DNA from: Streptomyces olivaceus
Lineage (GTDB): Bacteria; Actinomycetota; Actinomycetes; Streptomycetales; Streptomycetaceae
Assembly: GCF_000721235.1 (NCBI RefSeq)
Contig: NZ_JOFH01000010.1
Span: forward strand, 62,001-126,000
Direction: 5' to 3'
DNA: 64,000 bases
Shown here: positions 7,030 through 19,817 of the stretch, piece by piece
How positions within the stretch are numbered: the first letter of the stretch is position 1
How the letters are laid out: every line of letters starts with the position of its first letter
Made by a program: the position numbers and the translations under genes
The notes under the pieces: generated by a model
Database searches by the model: none
Told to the model about the DNA's origin: nothing
What the model saw: the letters and a program-made list of their open reading frames with translations, nothing else

Positions 7030-7776
7030 ATGGGAAAGCTGGACAACAAGGTGGCGATCGTCACCGGAGGGTCGCGGGGGATCGGGGCGGCGTCGGCGTT
7101 GGCGCTGGCCGACGAGGGGGCCGACGTCGCGATCAGCTACTCGTCCTCCGCCGATCGGGCCGAGGCCGTGGTCGCGGAACTGGAGGCGAGGGGGGTGCGC
7201 GCGGCGGCGTTCCAGGCCGACCAGGCGGACGCGGCGCAGGCGGCGGGTCTGGTCCGGCGGGTGGCCGAGCGGTTCGGGAGGCTGGACATCCTGGTCAACA
7301 ACGCGGCCGCGGGCGGCGGCGACCTCGTCGACAGCGAGTCCGTCGACCAGGCGGCCGTCGAGCGGCAGCTCGCCGTCAACTACACCAGCGTGGTGGCCGG
7401 GATCCGTGCGGCGGTGCCGCTGCTGCCCGAGGGCGGGCGGATCGTCAGCATCAGCTCGGGTGTCGCCGCCCGGGCGGGGTTCCAGGGGATGGCGTACTAC
7501 ACGGGCACGAAGTCGGCCCTCGAAGGCTTCAGCCGGGGCGCGGCCCGCGATCTGGCGCACCGGGGCATCACGGTCAACGTCGTCCAGCCGGGATTCATCG
7601 ACACCGAGGGGAACCCCGCCGACAGCCCGGCCGCGCCCGTGTTCCTTCCGACCACGGCGATGGGGCGGTACGGCAGGCCGGAGGAGGTCGCCGCGGGCGT
7701 CGTCTTCCTCGCCGGTCCGCAGGCCTCCTACGTCACCGGTGCGGTGCTGAGGATCGACGGCGGATACGGCGCCTAG
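7030..7776 (+). CDS. Short-chain dehydrogenase/reductase, TetR-controlled
   Basis: 248-residue classical SDR with TGGSRGIGAA for cofactor binding (residues about 13-22), NNAAAG, the serine of SISSG, and catalytic YYTGTKSA. The C-terminal tail SYVTGAVLRIDGGYGA is standard. ATG 7030 follows GGGGAAG at a sensible distance. It is close to fungal-style 3-oxoacyl-ACP reductase-like SDRs found next to small TetR repressors. The substrate is unknown; the repressor context suggests detoxification or catabolism induced by a small molecule. Confidence 0.9.
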   Translation: MGKLDNKVAIVTGGSRGIGAASALALADEGADVAISYSSSADRAEAVVAELEARGVRAAAFQADQADAAQAAGLVRRVAERFGRLDILVNNAAAGGGDLVDSESVDQAAVERQLAVNYTSVVAGIRAAVPLLPEGGRIVSISSGVAARAGFQGMAYYTGTKSALEGFSRGAARDLAHRGITVNVVQPGFIDTEGNPADSPAAPVFLPTTAMGRYGRPEEVAAGVVFLAGPQASYVTGAVLRIDGGYGA

Positions 7777-7831
7777 CCCGACCGTTCGGCCGTCGCCCCT
7801 GCGGCAGGACCGGACCTGCCGGCGCAGCCGC

Positions 7832-8003
7832 TCACGCCAGTGGCAGCGGCTCGTAGGTTGACCCAGATCGCCTTGTACGGGTGGCGGCCCTGCCGGCGCT
7901 TGATGAGGTCGACCGCCCGGGCATGGTGAAGGTCGCGTTCAGGGCGTCGAGGTCGGTCAGGCGCAGTTGCAGGACGGCACTGGCGACGGCCACCGGGGCG
8001 TGG
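7832..8003 (-). pseudogene. Possible frameshifted gene remnant in 400-bp gap
   Basis: The gap 7777-8179 has no intact gene. Read leftward, one frame gives VASAVLQLRLTDLDALNATF and then the next frame gives HHARAVDLIKRRQGRHPYKA followed by IWVNLRAAATGV. Both segments have protein-like composition and join at a single point near 7926, as expected for a one-base frameshift in a decayed short gene. I do not recognise the family. Sequence to the right of about 8010 looks like plain intergenic DNA leading to cobL. Confidence 0.3.
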
Positions 8004-8179
8004 CCGCCGCCGGACGATCCGCGGCCGCTCTCCCCGCGGCGTGCCGTACCCGGCCGCTCGCCCCTCCCGCGGCGGGGCCGTGCTCCGGCGCACCCGAACG
8101 GCTCCCCGCAGGTGGCCGCCCCGTAGAGTGCCTCCCCGACGCCCACCGCGACGCCCACCCGACCCCGAGGTACCGAGCC

Positions 8180-9460
8180 GTGACCGCCGCCCGATCCGCA
8201 CCGACCGCCGCAGTACCGACCGCCGCAGTACTCGTCGTCGGGATCGGCGCCGACGGCTGGGAAGGACTGCCGGACGCGGCGCGACGGGCACTGCTCGACG
8301 CGGAGGTCGTCCTCGGCGGCCCGCGTCAGCTCGACCTGCTGCCGCCGGAGTGCGCCGCCGAGCGGGTGCCCTGGCCCTCCCCGCTGCGGCCGGCCGTCCC
8401 CGGCCTGCTCGCCGCGCACGCGGATCGCCGTATCGCCGTCCTGGCCAGCGGCGACCCCATGTTCCACGGCATCGGACGCACCCTCACCGAGGTGCTCGGC
8501 CCCGGCGCGGTGCACGTCCTGCCGCACCCCTCCTCGGTCTCCCACGCCTGTGCCCGCCTCGGCTGGCCCGTGGAGGACGTCCAGGTCGTCACACTCGTCG
8601 GCCGTCCCACCGCACGCCTCGCCGCGGCCCTGCACGACGGCCGCCGCCTGCTCGTGCTCAGCGCGGACGCCGGCACGCCCGGCGAGATCGCCGCCCTGCT
8701 GCGGGACCGGGGTTTCGGCCCCAGCCGGATGCGGGTGCTGGAACAGCTCGGCGGCGTGAAGGAGCGGACGGGCGAGGCAGGCACCGCCGACGGCTGGCCG
8801 GAGCACCCGGCGCCCGACCCCCTCAACATCGTCGCCGTCGAGTGCCGCCGTGCCCCCGGCACCCTGCGCCTGGGTGCCGTCCCCGGACTGCCGGACGAGG
8901 CGTACGAGCACGACGGGCAGCTCACCAAGCGGCACGTGCGCGCCGCCACGCTCGGCGCGCTCGCCCCGGCCCCCGGCGAACTGCTGTGGGACGTCGGCGG
9001 CGGCTCCGGCTCGATCGCCGCCGAGTGGATGCGCACCCACCCCTCCTGCCGGGCCGTCACCGTCGAACGCGACCCCGTACGCGCCGAGCGCATCGTCCGC
9101 AACGCCGACCGGCTGGGCGTGCCCGGCCTGCGCGTCGTCACCGGCGCCGCGCCCGGGGCCCTCACCGGGCTGCCCCGGCCGGACGCCGTGTTCGTCGGCG
9201 GTGGGCTCACCGCACCCGGCCTGCTCGAGGCGTGCTGGGACGCACTCCCCGTCGGCGGCCGGCTGGTCGCCAACACCGTGACGCTGGAGTCCGAAGCACT
9301 GCTGGCCGACGCCCGCAGACGCCATGGGGGCGAGCTGGTGCGCCTCGCGGTGGCGCACGCCGTGCCCGTGGGCGGCTTCACCGGGTGGCGGCAGGCGATG
9401 CCGGTGACCCAGTGGGCCGTGGAGAAGACCCCCGAGAAGTCCCCAGGAGCAGACAGATGA
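8180..9460 (+). CDS. cobL: Precorrin-6Y C5,15-methyltransferase (decarboxylating)
   Basis: 426 residues, the fused two-domain form. Residues about 15-220 are the CobE/CbiE-type tetrapyrrole methylase (VLVVGIGADGWEGL, LASGDPMFHGIGRTL, HPSSVSHACARLGW). Residues about 250-426 are the CbiT-type class I methyltransferase (LLWDVGGGSGSIAAEW as the SAM loop, AVFVGGGLTAPGL). Together they methylate C5 and C15 and decarboxylate the ring C acetate to give precorrin-8X. GTG 8180 with GAGG 9 bases upstream is the chosen start. The stop overlaps cobM by ATGA, so the pair is translationally coupled. Confidence 0.95.
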   Translation: MTAARSAPTAAVPTAAVLVVGIGADGWEGLPDAARRALLDAEVVLGGPRQLDLLPPECAAERVPWPSPLRPAVPGLLAAHADRRIAVLASGDPMFHGIGRTLTEVLGPGAVHVLPHPSSVSHACARLGWPVEDVQVVTLVGRPTARLAAALHDGRRLLVLSADAGTPGEIAALLRDRGFGPSRMRVLEQLGGVKERTGEAGTADGWPEHPAPDPLNIVAVECRRAPGTLRLGAVPGLPDEAYEHDGQLTKRHVRAATLGALAPAPGELLWDVGGGSGSIAAEWMRTHPSCRAVTVERDPVRAERIVRNADRLGVPGLRVVTGAAPGALTGLPRPDAVFVGGGLTAPGLLEACWDALPVGGRLVANTVTLESEALLADARRRHGGELVRLAVAHAVPVGGFTGWRQAMPVTQWAVEKTPEKSPGADR

Positions 9461-10206
9461 CCGTGTACTTCATCGGCGCCGGCCCCGGAGCCGCCGACCT
9501 GATCACGGTGCGGGGCGCCCGGACGCTCGCCGCCTGCCGGGTGTGCCTGTACGCGGGCAGCCTGGTCCCGCGCGAGCTGCTGGCCGAGTGCCCGCCGGAC
9601 GCCCGGCTGGTCGACACGGCGCAGCTCACCCTGGACGAGATCACCGCCGAGCTGGTCCGCGCGCACGAGCAGGGCCACGACGTGGCCCGCCTGCACTCCG
9701 GCGACCCGTCCGTCTTCAGCGCGGTCGCGGAGCAGATGCGGCGCCTCGACGCGGCCGGGGTGCCGTACGAGGTCGTCCCCGGTGTCCCGGCCTTCGCCGC
9801 GGCGGCGGCCTCCCTCAAGCGGGAGCTGACCGTGCCGACGGTCGGGCAGACCGTCGTGCTCACACGGGTCGCCGAGCAGGCCACCGCCATGCCGGAGGGC
9901 GAGGACCTGGCCACCCTCGGCCGCAGCGGCGCGCTGATCGTCCTGCACCTGGCCGCCAGGTACGTGGACCGCGTGGCCGGCGAGCTGCTGCCGCACTACG
10001 GCGCGGACTGCCCCGCGGCCGTCGTCGCCTACGCCTCCCGCCCCGAGGAGCTGATCATCCGGGGGACCCTCGACGGGATCGCCCAGCAGGTGAAGGACGC
10101 CGGGGTGCTGCGCACCGCGGTGATCATGGTCGGCCGCACGCTGGGAGCGGAGCAGTTCGGCGACAGCCACCTGTACTCCCCGGAGCGGGAGCGGCACGTC
10201 TGCTGA
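9457..10206 (+). CDS. cobM: Precorrin-4 C11-methyltransferase
   Basis: 249 residues of the tetrapyrrole methylase fold. It shows the N-terminal VYFIGAGPGAADLITVRG loop, the SAM-contact RLHSGDPSVFSAV, and EVVPGVPAFAAAAASLKREL typical of CobM/CbiF. It transfers a methyl from SAM to C11 of the corrin precursor. Length is normal for the family. It overlaps cobL by 4 bp and ends 33 bp before the convergent cbiD. Confidence 0.95.
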   Translation: MTVYFIGAGPGAADLITVRGARTLAACRVCLYAGSLVPRELLAECPPDARLVDTAQLTLDEITAELVRAHEQGHDVARLHSGDPSVFSAVAEQMRRLDAAGVPYEVVPGVPAFAAAAASLKRELTVPTVGQTVVLTRVAEQATAMPEGEDLATLGRSGALIVLHLAARYVDRVAGELLPHYGADCPAAVVAYASRPEELIIRGTLDGIAQQVKDAGVLRTAVIMVGRTLGAEQFGDSHLYSPERERHVC

Positions 10207-10239
10207 GGACGCGCGGACGCGAGGTCGCGCTCCCGTGGT

Positions 10240-11358
10240 TCACGCCACGGTACTGCGGCCCACCACCGTGCCCGCGCGGTCGACGCAGATCACGTCGACC
10301 GCGACGGGCGCCCCCCGCAGTACGGCAAGGGCCTCGTCGCGGGCCGCGAACGCCACCAGGTCCCCGAGCGGCACCCCGGCCGCCCGGCACATCTGGAGCG
10401 CGGCGAGACCTGTGTTGGCCCCGGACACCTCGCGGGCCAGGGCGTCGTCCGCGCCGCCCCGCCTGGCCAGTCGGGCGAGGAATCCCTTGTCGACCTGGGA
10501 GCGGGCCGAGTGCAGGTCGAGGTGGCCCGCGGCGAGCTTGGACAGCTTGGCGAACCCGCCGCAGACGGTGAGCCGCTCCACCGGGTGACGGCGCACGTAC
10601 TTCAGTACGGCGCCCGCGAAGTCGCCCATGTCCAGCAGGGCGTCCTCGGGCAGCCCGTACTCGGCGACGACCGTCTTCTCCGAGGTGGACCCGGTGCAGC
10701 CGGCCACGTGCGTCCGTCCGGCGGCCCTCGCGACGTCCACCCCGCGCCGGATCGAGTCGATCCAGGCCGAGCAGGAGTAGGGGACGACGATGCCGGTGGT
10801 GCCGAGGACGGAGAGGCCGCCGAGGATGCCGAGGCGGGGGTTCCAGGTGGACCGGGCGATCTCCTCGCCGTCGTCGACGGAGAGGGTGATCTCCACGTCG
10901 CCGCTGCCGCCGTGCCGCTCGGCGACGCGTGCGACGTGCTCGCGCATCAGCTGCCGGGGGACCGGGTTGACGGCCGGCTCGCCGACGGGCAGGGGCAGGC
11001 CGGGCCGGGTGACGGTGCCCACGCCCGGCCCCGCCCGGAAGACGACGCCGGAGCCCGCGGGCAGCCGCCGTACCGTCGCCCGGATCAGCGCACCGTGGGT
11101 GACGTCCGGGTCGTCACCGGCGTCCTTCACGATCCCTGCCATCGCGTACGCGTCCGTCAGCTCCTCGGCCGCGAGCGCGAAGGACGGCGTCTGCCCCTTG
11201 GGCAGCGTGATCGTCACCGGGTCGGGGAAGTCACCGGCCAGCAGCGCGGTGTACGCGGCCGTCGTCGCGGCGGTCGCGCAGGCACCGGTGGTCCAGCCGT
11301 GGCGCAGACCGGTGTGCTTGAGTTGGGCGCTGCGACCGCCCCTGGCCTCGCCGCTCAT
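10240..11358 (-). CDS. cbiD: Cobalt-precorrin-5B C1-methyltransferase
   Basis: 372 residues, normal length. Diagnostic segments are LRHGWTTGACATAATTAA near the start, GIVKDAGDDPDVTHGA, GEPAVNPVPRQLM, and GGFAKLSKLAAGHLDLHS. CbiD belongs to the anaerobic route, where it methylates C1 and leads to ring A deacylation. In this cluster the partner enzymes (CobG, CobN) are of the aerobic type and no cobF is seen, so CbiD probably fills the C1-methylation step. It is transcribed alone, convergent with cobM and divergent from cobK with a 39-bp gap. Confidence 0.95.
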   Translation of the reverse strand: MSGEARGGRSAQLKHTGLRHGWTTGACATAATTAAYTALLAGDFPDPVTITLPKGQTPSFALAAEELTDAYAMAGIVKDAGDDPDVTHGALIRATVRRLPAGSGVVFRAGPGVGTVTRPGLPLPVGEPAVNPVPRQLMREHVARVAERHGGSGDVEITLSVDDGEEIARSTWNPRLGILGGLSVLGTTGIVVPYSCSAWIDSIRRGVDVARAAGRTHVAGCTGSTSEKTVVAEYGLPEDALLDMGDFAGAVLKYVRRHPVERLTVCGGFAKLSKLAAGHLDLHSARSQVDKGFLARLARRGGADDALAREVSGANTGLAALQMCRAAGVPLGDLVAFAARDEALAVLRGAPVAVDVICVDRAGTVVGRSTVA

Positions 11359-11397
11359 GCCTCACTTCCAGGAAGGGAACCGGATGAAGGACCTGTC

Positions 11398-12330
11398 GTG
11401 CACGTGCTGATCCTCGGCGGCACCACGGAGGCCCGCCGGCTCGCCGAACGGCTGGCGGCCGAGCCGCTGCCGGGGCTGCGGGTGACGAACTCCCTGGCGG
11501 GACGGGTCTCCGCGCCCAGGACGCCGCCCGGCGAGGTGCGCGTCGGCGGCTTCGGGGGAGCCGATGGGCTCGCCGCCTGGCTCCGCGAGCACACGGTCGA
11601 CCTGCTCATCGACGCCACCCACCCCTTCGCCGCCACGATCAGCTTCAACGCGGCCCGCGCCGCCGCCACCGCCCATGTTCCCCTGCTCGCGCTGCGCCGC
11701 CCCGGGTGGGCCCCGGTCGAGGGAGACGCCTGGCACGAGACCGGCTCCCTGGCGGAGGCCGCCGAGCTGCTGCCCTCCCTCGGACGCCGTGTCTTCCTGA
11801 CCACGGGGCGCATGGGCCTGGCCGCCTTCGCCGGCCTGGACGGTCTCTGGTTCCTCGTCCGGTCCGTCGACCCGCCCGAGGCGCCGTGTCCGTCGCGCAT
11901 GGAGGTGCTCTTGGAGCGCGGCCCCTTCACCCTCGACGGGGAGCGCGCGCTGCTGCGCCGGCACCGGATCGACGTCCTGGTCACCAAGGACAGCGGCGGC
12001 GCGGCCACCGCGCCGAAGCTGACGGCCGCCCGCGAGGCGGGCCTGCCCGTGGTCGTGGTGCGCAGACCCCCGGTGCCAGAAGGGGTGCCGGTGGTGACCG
12101 AACCCGATCAGGCGGCGCTGCGGGTGCGAGAGGCCCTCGCACGCCACCCGTCCGCGGGGCGGTTCGGCTCCCACGACTCCGGACCGTCCGCGGGGCGGTT
12201 CGGCTCTCACGGCTCCGGACCGTCCGCGGGGCGGCTTGGCTCTCACGACTCCGGACCGTCTGCGGGGCGGTTCGGCTCTCACGGCTCCGGACCGTCCGCA
12301 GGGCGGCGCGGCCCTCACGGCTCCGGATAG
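11398..12330 (+). CDS. cobK: Precorrin-6A reductase with repeat-extended C-terminus
   Basis: 310 residues. The catalytic part, about 1-250, is a CobK/CbiJ fold: VHVLILGGTTEARRLAERL at the start, IDATHPFAATISFNAA, and VTKDSGGAATAPKL near its end. It reduces the macrocycle of precorrin-6A with NADPH. GTG 11398 with AAGGA 6 bases upstream is chosen. The last 60 residues are five copies of a 12-residue unit (consensus PSAGRFGSHDSG) from a 36-bp DNA repeat, not part of the usual CobK. The stop lies 16 bp inside the 3' end of the opposing cobIJ gene. Confidence 0.92.
   Translation: MHVLILGGTTEARRLAERLAAEPLPGLRVTNSLAGRVSAPRTPPGEVRVGGFGGADGLAAWLREHTVDLLIDATHPFAATISFNAARAAATAHVPLLALRRPGWAPVEGDAWHETGSLAEAAELLPSLGRRVFLTTGRMGLAAFAGLDGLWFLVRSVDPPEAPCPSRMEVLLERGPFTLDGERALLRRHRIDVLVTKDSGGAATAPKLTAAREAGLPVVVVRRPPVPEGVPVVTEPDQAALRVREALARHPSAGRFGSHDSGPSAGRFGSHGSGPSAGRLGSHDSGPSAGRFGSHGSGPSAGRRGPHGSG
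12148..12327. repeat. Five tandem 36-bp repeats at the cobK/cobIJ convergent ends
   Basis: Units begin at 12148, 12184, 12220, 12256 and 12292 and differ at only a few positions. They are in frame in cobK and code for its Ser/Gly/His-rich tail. The last unit runs into the 3' end of cobIJ: on the minus strand its GGAGCCGTGA end supplies the Pro-Glu-Pro-stop of CobIJ. The repeats therefore look like amplified copies of the sequence where the two genes meet. Confidence 0.95.
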
Positions 12331-13811
12331 CGGCGGGGCGTCCAGACGACCTCCTCGCCGTCCCCGCGCCGTACGGCCCGGGTCTGGGACGAGCCGACCA
12401 GCAGGATCGTGCGCATGTCGACCTCGGCCGGGTCCAGCTCCGCCAGCGGAACCACCCGCACCCGTTCGTCCGCGCCGCCCACGTCCCGGGCGACCACGAC
12501 CGGTGTGTCCGGAGCCCGGTGTCCGAGGAGCAGTTCGCGGGCCTTGCCCACCTGCCAGGTCCGGCTGCGCGACCCGGGGTTGTACAGGGCCAGCACCAGG
12601 TCGGCGGCAGCGGCGGCGCGCAGGCGCTCGGCGATGACCTCCCAGGGCTTGAGCCGGTCGGACAGGGAGATCGCGGCGTAGTCGTGGCCGAGCGGAGCAC
12701 CCGCGCGCGCGGCCGCCGCGTTGGCGGCCGTCACTCCGGGCAGCACCCGCACCGGCACGTCCGCGTACCCGTCCTCCGACGCGGCCTCCAGCACGGCGGT
12801 GGCCATGGCGAAGACGCCCGGGTCACCGCCGGACACGACGGCCACGCGCCGCCCCCGCAGGGCGAGCCGCAGGGCGAACTCGGCACGCTCGGCCTCGACC
12901 CGGTTGTCGGAGCCGTGCCGGCGCTGGCCGGGGCGTACGGGCACCCGGTCGAGGTAGGTGGTGTAGCCGACCAGGTCGTCCGCCGCGGCGAGGGCACCGC
13001 GCGTCTCGGGCGTCAGCCACAGCGGGCCGGCCGGGCCCGTGCCCACGACGACGACCTCGCCCGTCGCCCCCGCTTCCGGCGCGGCCGGTTCGGCGTCGGC
13101 CCGGCTCGGCAGCACCGCCACCGAGAAGTACGGCACCGAGCCGGCGTCCACGTCCGCCAGTTCCGCGAGGCGCTCTCCCGCCATGGTGGCGCGCTCCACG
13201 TACCGGGCGGCACCGAGCCGCCCGGAGCCCTCCAGCGCCCGGCGCACCTTGGGGAAGGTGCGCCCCAGCTTCATCACGACCGCGGCGTCGGTCGAGGCGA
13301 GCCGTGCGGTCAGCTCCTCCTCGGGAAGGGTGCCGGGCAGGATGGTGAGCACCTCCTCGCCCTCGGCGAGCGGGGTGCCCAGGCGGGCCGCGGCGGCGGA
13401 GACGGAGGTGACGCCGGGGATCACCTCGGTCTCGAAGCGGTCGGCGAGCCGCTTGTGCATGTGCATGTAGGAGCCGTAGAAGAGCGGGTCGCCCTCCGCC
13501 AGGACCGCGACCGTCCGGCCCGCCTCCAGGTGGGCGGCGAGCCGGGCCGACGCCTCGGCGTAGAAGTCGTCGATGGCGCCCTGGTAGCCGCCGGGATGGT
13601 CGGTGGTCTCGGTGGTGACCGGGTAGACCAGCGCCTCCTCGACGTGGTCGTCCCGCAGGTGCTTCGCCGCGATCGAACGGGCGATGGACCGGCCGTGCCG
13701 GGCGCTGTGGTACGCGATCACGTCGGCCTCGGCGATGGCCTCGACGGCCCGCACGGTCATCAGGGATGGGTCGCCGGGTCCGAGCCCGACTCCGTACAGC
13801 TTGCCGCTCAT
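12315..13811 (-). CDS. cobIJ: Precorrin-2 C20- / precorrin-3B C17-methyltransferase fusion
   Basis: 498 residues made of two tetrapyrrole methylase domains. Residues 1-about 245 are CobI ([55 protein letters not shown]). About 262-498 are CobJ ([59 protein letters not shown]). The fusion is common in actinobacteria and carries out the C20 methylation and later the C17 methylation with ring contraction. ATG 13811 overlaps the cobH stop by 4 bp, making the third gene of cobG-cobH-cobIJ. Confidence 0.95.
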   Translation of the reverse strand: MSGKLYGVGLGPGDPSLMTVRAVEAIAEADVIAYHSARHGRSIARSIAAKHLRDDHVEEALVYPVTTETTDHPGGYQGAIDDFYAEASARLAAHLEAGRTVAVLAEGDPLFYGSYMHMHKRLADRFETEVIPGVTSVSAAAARLGTPLAEGEEVLTILPGTLPEEELTARLASTDAAVVMKLGRTFPKVRRALEGSGRLGAARYVERATMAGERLAELADVDAGSVPYFSVAVLPSRADAEPAAPEAGATGEVVVVGTGPAGPLWLTPETRGALAAADDLVGYTTYLDRVPVRPGQRRHGSDNRVEAERAEFALRLALRGRRVAVVSGGDPGVFAMATAVLEAASEDGYADVPVRVLPGVTAANAAAARAGAPLGHDYAAISLSDRLKPWEVIAERLRAAAAADLVLALYNPGSRSRTWQVGKARELLLGHRAPDTPVVVARDVGGADERVRVVPLAELDPAEVDMRTILLVGSSQTRAVRRGDGEEVVWTPRRYPEP

Positions 13812-14482
13812 TCTTCCTCGCTCGCGATCGCGTTGAGCGCGGCGGCGGCGATCGCGCTGCCCCCGCGACGGCCCCGTACGACCAGGTGTTCCAGGCCCGA
13901 GGGGTGGGCGGCCAGGGCGTCCTTGGACTCGGCGGCGCCGACGAAGCCGACGGGTACGCCGATCACGGCGGCCGGGCGGGGCGCCCCCTCCTCGATCATC
14001 TCCAGGAGCCGGAAGAGCGCGGTCGGCGCGTTGCCGACGGCGACCACGGCACCCTCCAGACGGTCCCGCCACAGCTCCAGGGCGGCGGCGCTGCGCGTGG
14101 TGCCGAGCTTCGCCGCCAGCTCCGGGACGGCCGGGTCGGACAGGGTGCACAGGACGTCGTTGTCCGCGGGCAGCCGCTTGCGGGTCACGCCGCTGGCCAC
14201 CATCTGCACGTCACAGAGGATCGGCGCGCCGGCGTGCAGGGCCTCGCGGGCGCGTTCCACCACGGCGGGGGTGTACGAGAGGTCGCGGACGAGGTCGACC
14301 ATGCCGCAGGCGTGGATCATCCGGACCGCGACCCGGCTGACGTCCGCGGGCAGCCCCGCGAGGTCCGCCTCCGCGCGAATGGTCGCGAAGGACCGGCGGT
14401 AGATGGCCGCGCCGTCCTTCTCGTAGTCGTAGGGAGTCACGGTGCTGTTCTCGCTGCTCTCGGTCGTGGTGGTACGGCTCAT
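13808..14482 (-). CDS. cobH: Precorrin-8X methylmutase
   Basis: 224 residues. It moves the C11 methyl to C12, giving hydrogenobyrinate. Family segments visible are [27 protein letters not shown] (with the catalytic histidine), [32 protein letters not shown] and [18 protein letters not shown] 14482 overlaps the stop of cobG by ATGA, and the cobH stop overlaps the cobIJ start in the same way, so the three are an operon. Confidence 0.96.
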   Translation of the reverse strand: MSRTTTTESSENSTVTPYDYEKDGAAIYRRSFATIRAEADLAGLPADVSRVAVRMIHACGMVDLVRDLSYTPAVVERAREALHAGAPILCDVQMVASGVTRKRLPADNDVLCTLSDPAVPELAAKLGTTRSAAALELWRDRLEGAVVAVGNAPTALFRLLEMIEEGAPRPAAVIGVPVGFVGAAESKDALAAHPSGLEHLVVRGRRGGSAIAAAALNAIASEEE

Positions 14483-15879
14483 GGGGTGATCGCCGCCAGG
14501 GCGGCGGGGAGGTGGGAGACGTCGTCGAGTCCGGTGGTGCGGGGCGGTCCGTCCCCGTCCGGTGCGGTCAGGCGGTAGCCGCCGTCCGGGGCGGCGAGCA
14601 CGTCGACGTGGCTGCCGCCGGGGTGGCCGCAGCGCCGCTCGCAGCCGGACCAGTACAGGGGGAGGTGCGATGCGCCCGCGGCGGCGAGGGTGCGGGCGGC
14701 GTCGGCGCGTACGTCCGCCCGGGACTTGCCGCAGCCCGGCCGGCCGACGCACGCGCCGACGCGCAGCCAGGGCGAGGAAGGATCCGTGACCAGGCCCGCG
14801 GCGGCCAGCCGGGACAGGGCCGCGCCCCGGTCGGACGCGGTCGTGTCCGGGGCGGGTACGACGATGCCGCGCCACGGGGTGAGGCGCAGTTCGACGGGGG
14901 CGGCGTCGGTCAGCTCCCGCCACTGAACGGCGGTCAGGCGCCCCAGCGGGGCGTGGACGCAGAGCGCGGACCCGTGGACGCCGGGAGTCGGTCCGCCGAC
15001 GGCCGCCGCGTCCTTCGGGACCTCGTCCGTCGGGGACCCGTACGTCAGAACCCCGTCAGTCGAGACCCCGTCGTCCGTCGGGACCCCGTCGTACGTCGGA
15101 GCCCCGTCGTCCTTGGGGGCACAGCCGATCCCCGACTCCGCCACGCGGCGCCGTACGGCAACGGACAGCTCCGCCGACCGCGGGCCCAGTTCGTCGACCC
15201 GCCAGACCCGTTCACCGGCGTCCCGCGCGAACTCCAGGAACACCTCTGCGGCCAGCAGCGCCGCTCCCGGCGCGTCGTCCGCGGCGACCCGCAGCGACTC
15301 CCGCGCCGAGCCGAGGGAGATCAGCGCACCGTCGCCGGCCGTGGCCCGCACGGTCACGTCGGCGCCGAGCGAGGCCACGTCCCCGCGCCCGTCGTCGAGA
15401 GCGAACAGGAACCGTCCCGACAGCCCGCGCGCCGCCGTACTCGCGCACAGCGCCGCGTCCAGGGCGGTGAGCCAGGGCCGCACCTCCCGCGCCCCGCGCC
15501 CGTCCAGCCCGGACAGCGGTGAGGCGACGACGTTGCGCACCCGCTCGTGCTCCGGCGACGGCAGGAGCCCGACCTCCTCGAGCAGCCCGGCCAGCTCCCC
15601 GCCGCACGCGTCGCGGAGCCCGCGCAGCTGCACGTTGCCGCGTGAGGTCAGATGCAGCTCCCCGTCGCCCAGCCGCAGGGCCGCGTCCGCGAGGACGCGC
15701 GCCTGCCGGACGGTGAGGACGCCGCCGGGCACGCGGACCCTGGCCAGGGCGCCGTCGTCGGCGGCGTGCAGCCGCAGCGCACCCGGGCAGGCGTCACCGC
15801 GGTCCCGCAGAGCCGGTGTGGCCTGGGGCGATGAAGGCGGGGGAGCTGTGGGCACGGCGGCGAGCATACCGACCATCAC
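14479..15879 (-). CDS. cobG: Precorrin-3B synthase (CobG-type monooxygenase)
   Basis: 466 residues, sulfite/nitrite reductase-like fold. N-terminal half: [17 protein letters not shown] and [15 protein letters not shown]-terminal Fe4S4 cysteines are visible in [17 protein letters not shown] and [20 protein letters not shown]. CobG uses oxygen to make precorrin-3B, so the pathway here is oxygen-dependent. Residues about 255-290 are a non-conserved Asp/Gly/Thr repeat insert. The start is uncertain: clustered GTG/ATG codons at 15879, 15876 and 15867 lack a clear ribosome site, and TACAGC 7 bases upstream of the ATG would suit a leaderless transcript. Confidence 0.9.
   Translation of the reverse strand: MMVGMLAAVPTAPPPSSPQATPALRDRGDACPGALRLHAADDGALARVRVPGGVLTVRQARVLADAALRLGDGELHLTSRGNVQLRGLRDACGGELAGLLEEVGLLPSPEHERVRNVVASPLSGLDGRGAREVRPWLTALDAALCASTAARGLSGRFLFALDDGRGDVASLGADVTVRATAGDGALISLGSARESLRVAADDAPGAALLAAEVFLEFARDAGERVWRVDELGPRSAELSVAVRRRVAESGIGCAPKDDGAPTYDGVPTDDGVSTDGVLTYGSPTDEVPKDAAAVGGPTPGVHGSALCVHAPLGRLTAVQWRELTDAAPVELRLTPWRGIVVPAPDTTASDRGAALSRLAAAGLVTDPSSPWLRVGACVGRPGCGKSRADVRADAARTLAAAGASHLPLYWSGCERRCGHPGGSHVDVLAAPDGGYRLTAPDGDGPPRTTGLDDVSHLPAALAAITP
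15064..15117. repeat. 18-bp tandem repeat inside cobG
   Basis: Three near-identical 18-bp units begin at 15064, 15082 and 15100, with more degenerate copies back to about 15025. In cobG they encode a repeating DGVPT-(D/Y) insert between the two halves of the enzyme. The length is a multiple of three, so the frame is kept. Confidence 0.75.
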
Positions 15880-15924
15880 ACCGGCTGTATGCCGTGCCCT
15901 CTTGTGGTGCCCCTTACTATGCTG

Positions 15925-16075
15925 ACCAGGTGGATCATCCGGTCCACCGCCGCCACGACGGCGACAGGGGAGGAAGCCCGGTGCGAACCCGGCGCGGTCC
16001 CGCCACTGTGAGTCCGGCCACTACGGGGCCGGGCGAGCCAGGAACTCCCGCCGTCCTTCACCGCCCGGGGCGCGG
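15925..16075 (+). promoter_or_regulatory. Cobalamin (adenosylcobalamin) riboswitch upstream of cobN
   Basis: Conserved class landmarks occur in order on the plus strand: GGAAGCCCGGTGCGAACCCG (from 15972), the core CGGTCCCGCCACTGT ending at 16009, and the B12-box-like GAGCCAGGAACTC (16035-16047). A short hairpin (GGTGGA/TCCACC, 15929-15948) precedes it. Just before the cobN ribosome site, CGGGG (16066-16070) pairs with CCCCG (16077-16081), adjoining GAGGAAGG, a plausible expression platform that hides the ribosome site when cobalamin is bound. It faces cobN only; the divergent cobG operon is outside it. Confidence 0.93.
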
Positions 16076-16099
16076 ACCCCGAGGAAGGCCAGACGCCGC

Positions 16100-19780
<3,681 letters not shown>

Positions 19781-19817
19781 GCCCCGCCCTGCCGCCAGGG
19801 GAGCGCCGGCCAGGCGA

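Noticed and set aside
12148..12327. CRISPR array from 36-bp repeats
   Set aside because: The 36-bp units are contiguous without spacers and translate as a protein tail.
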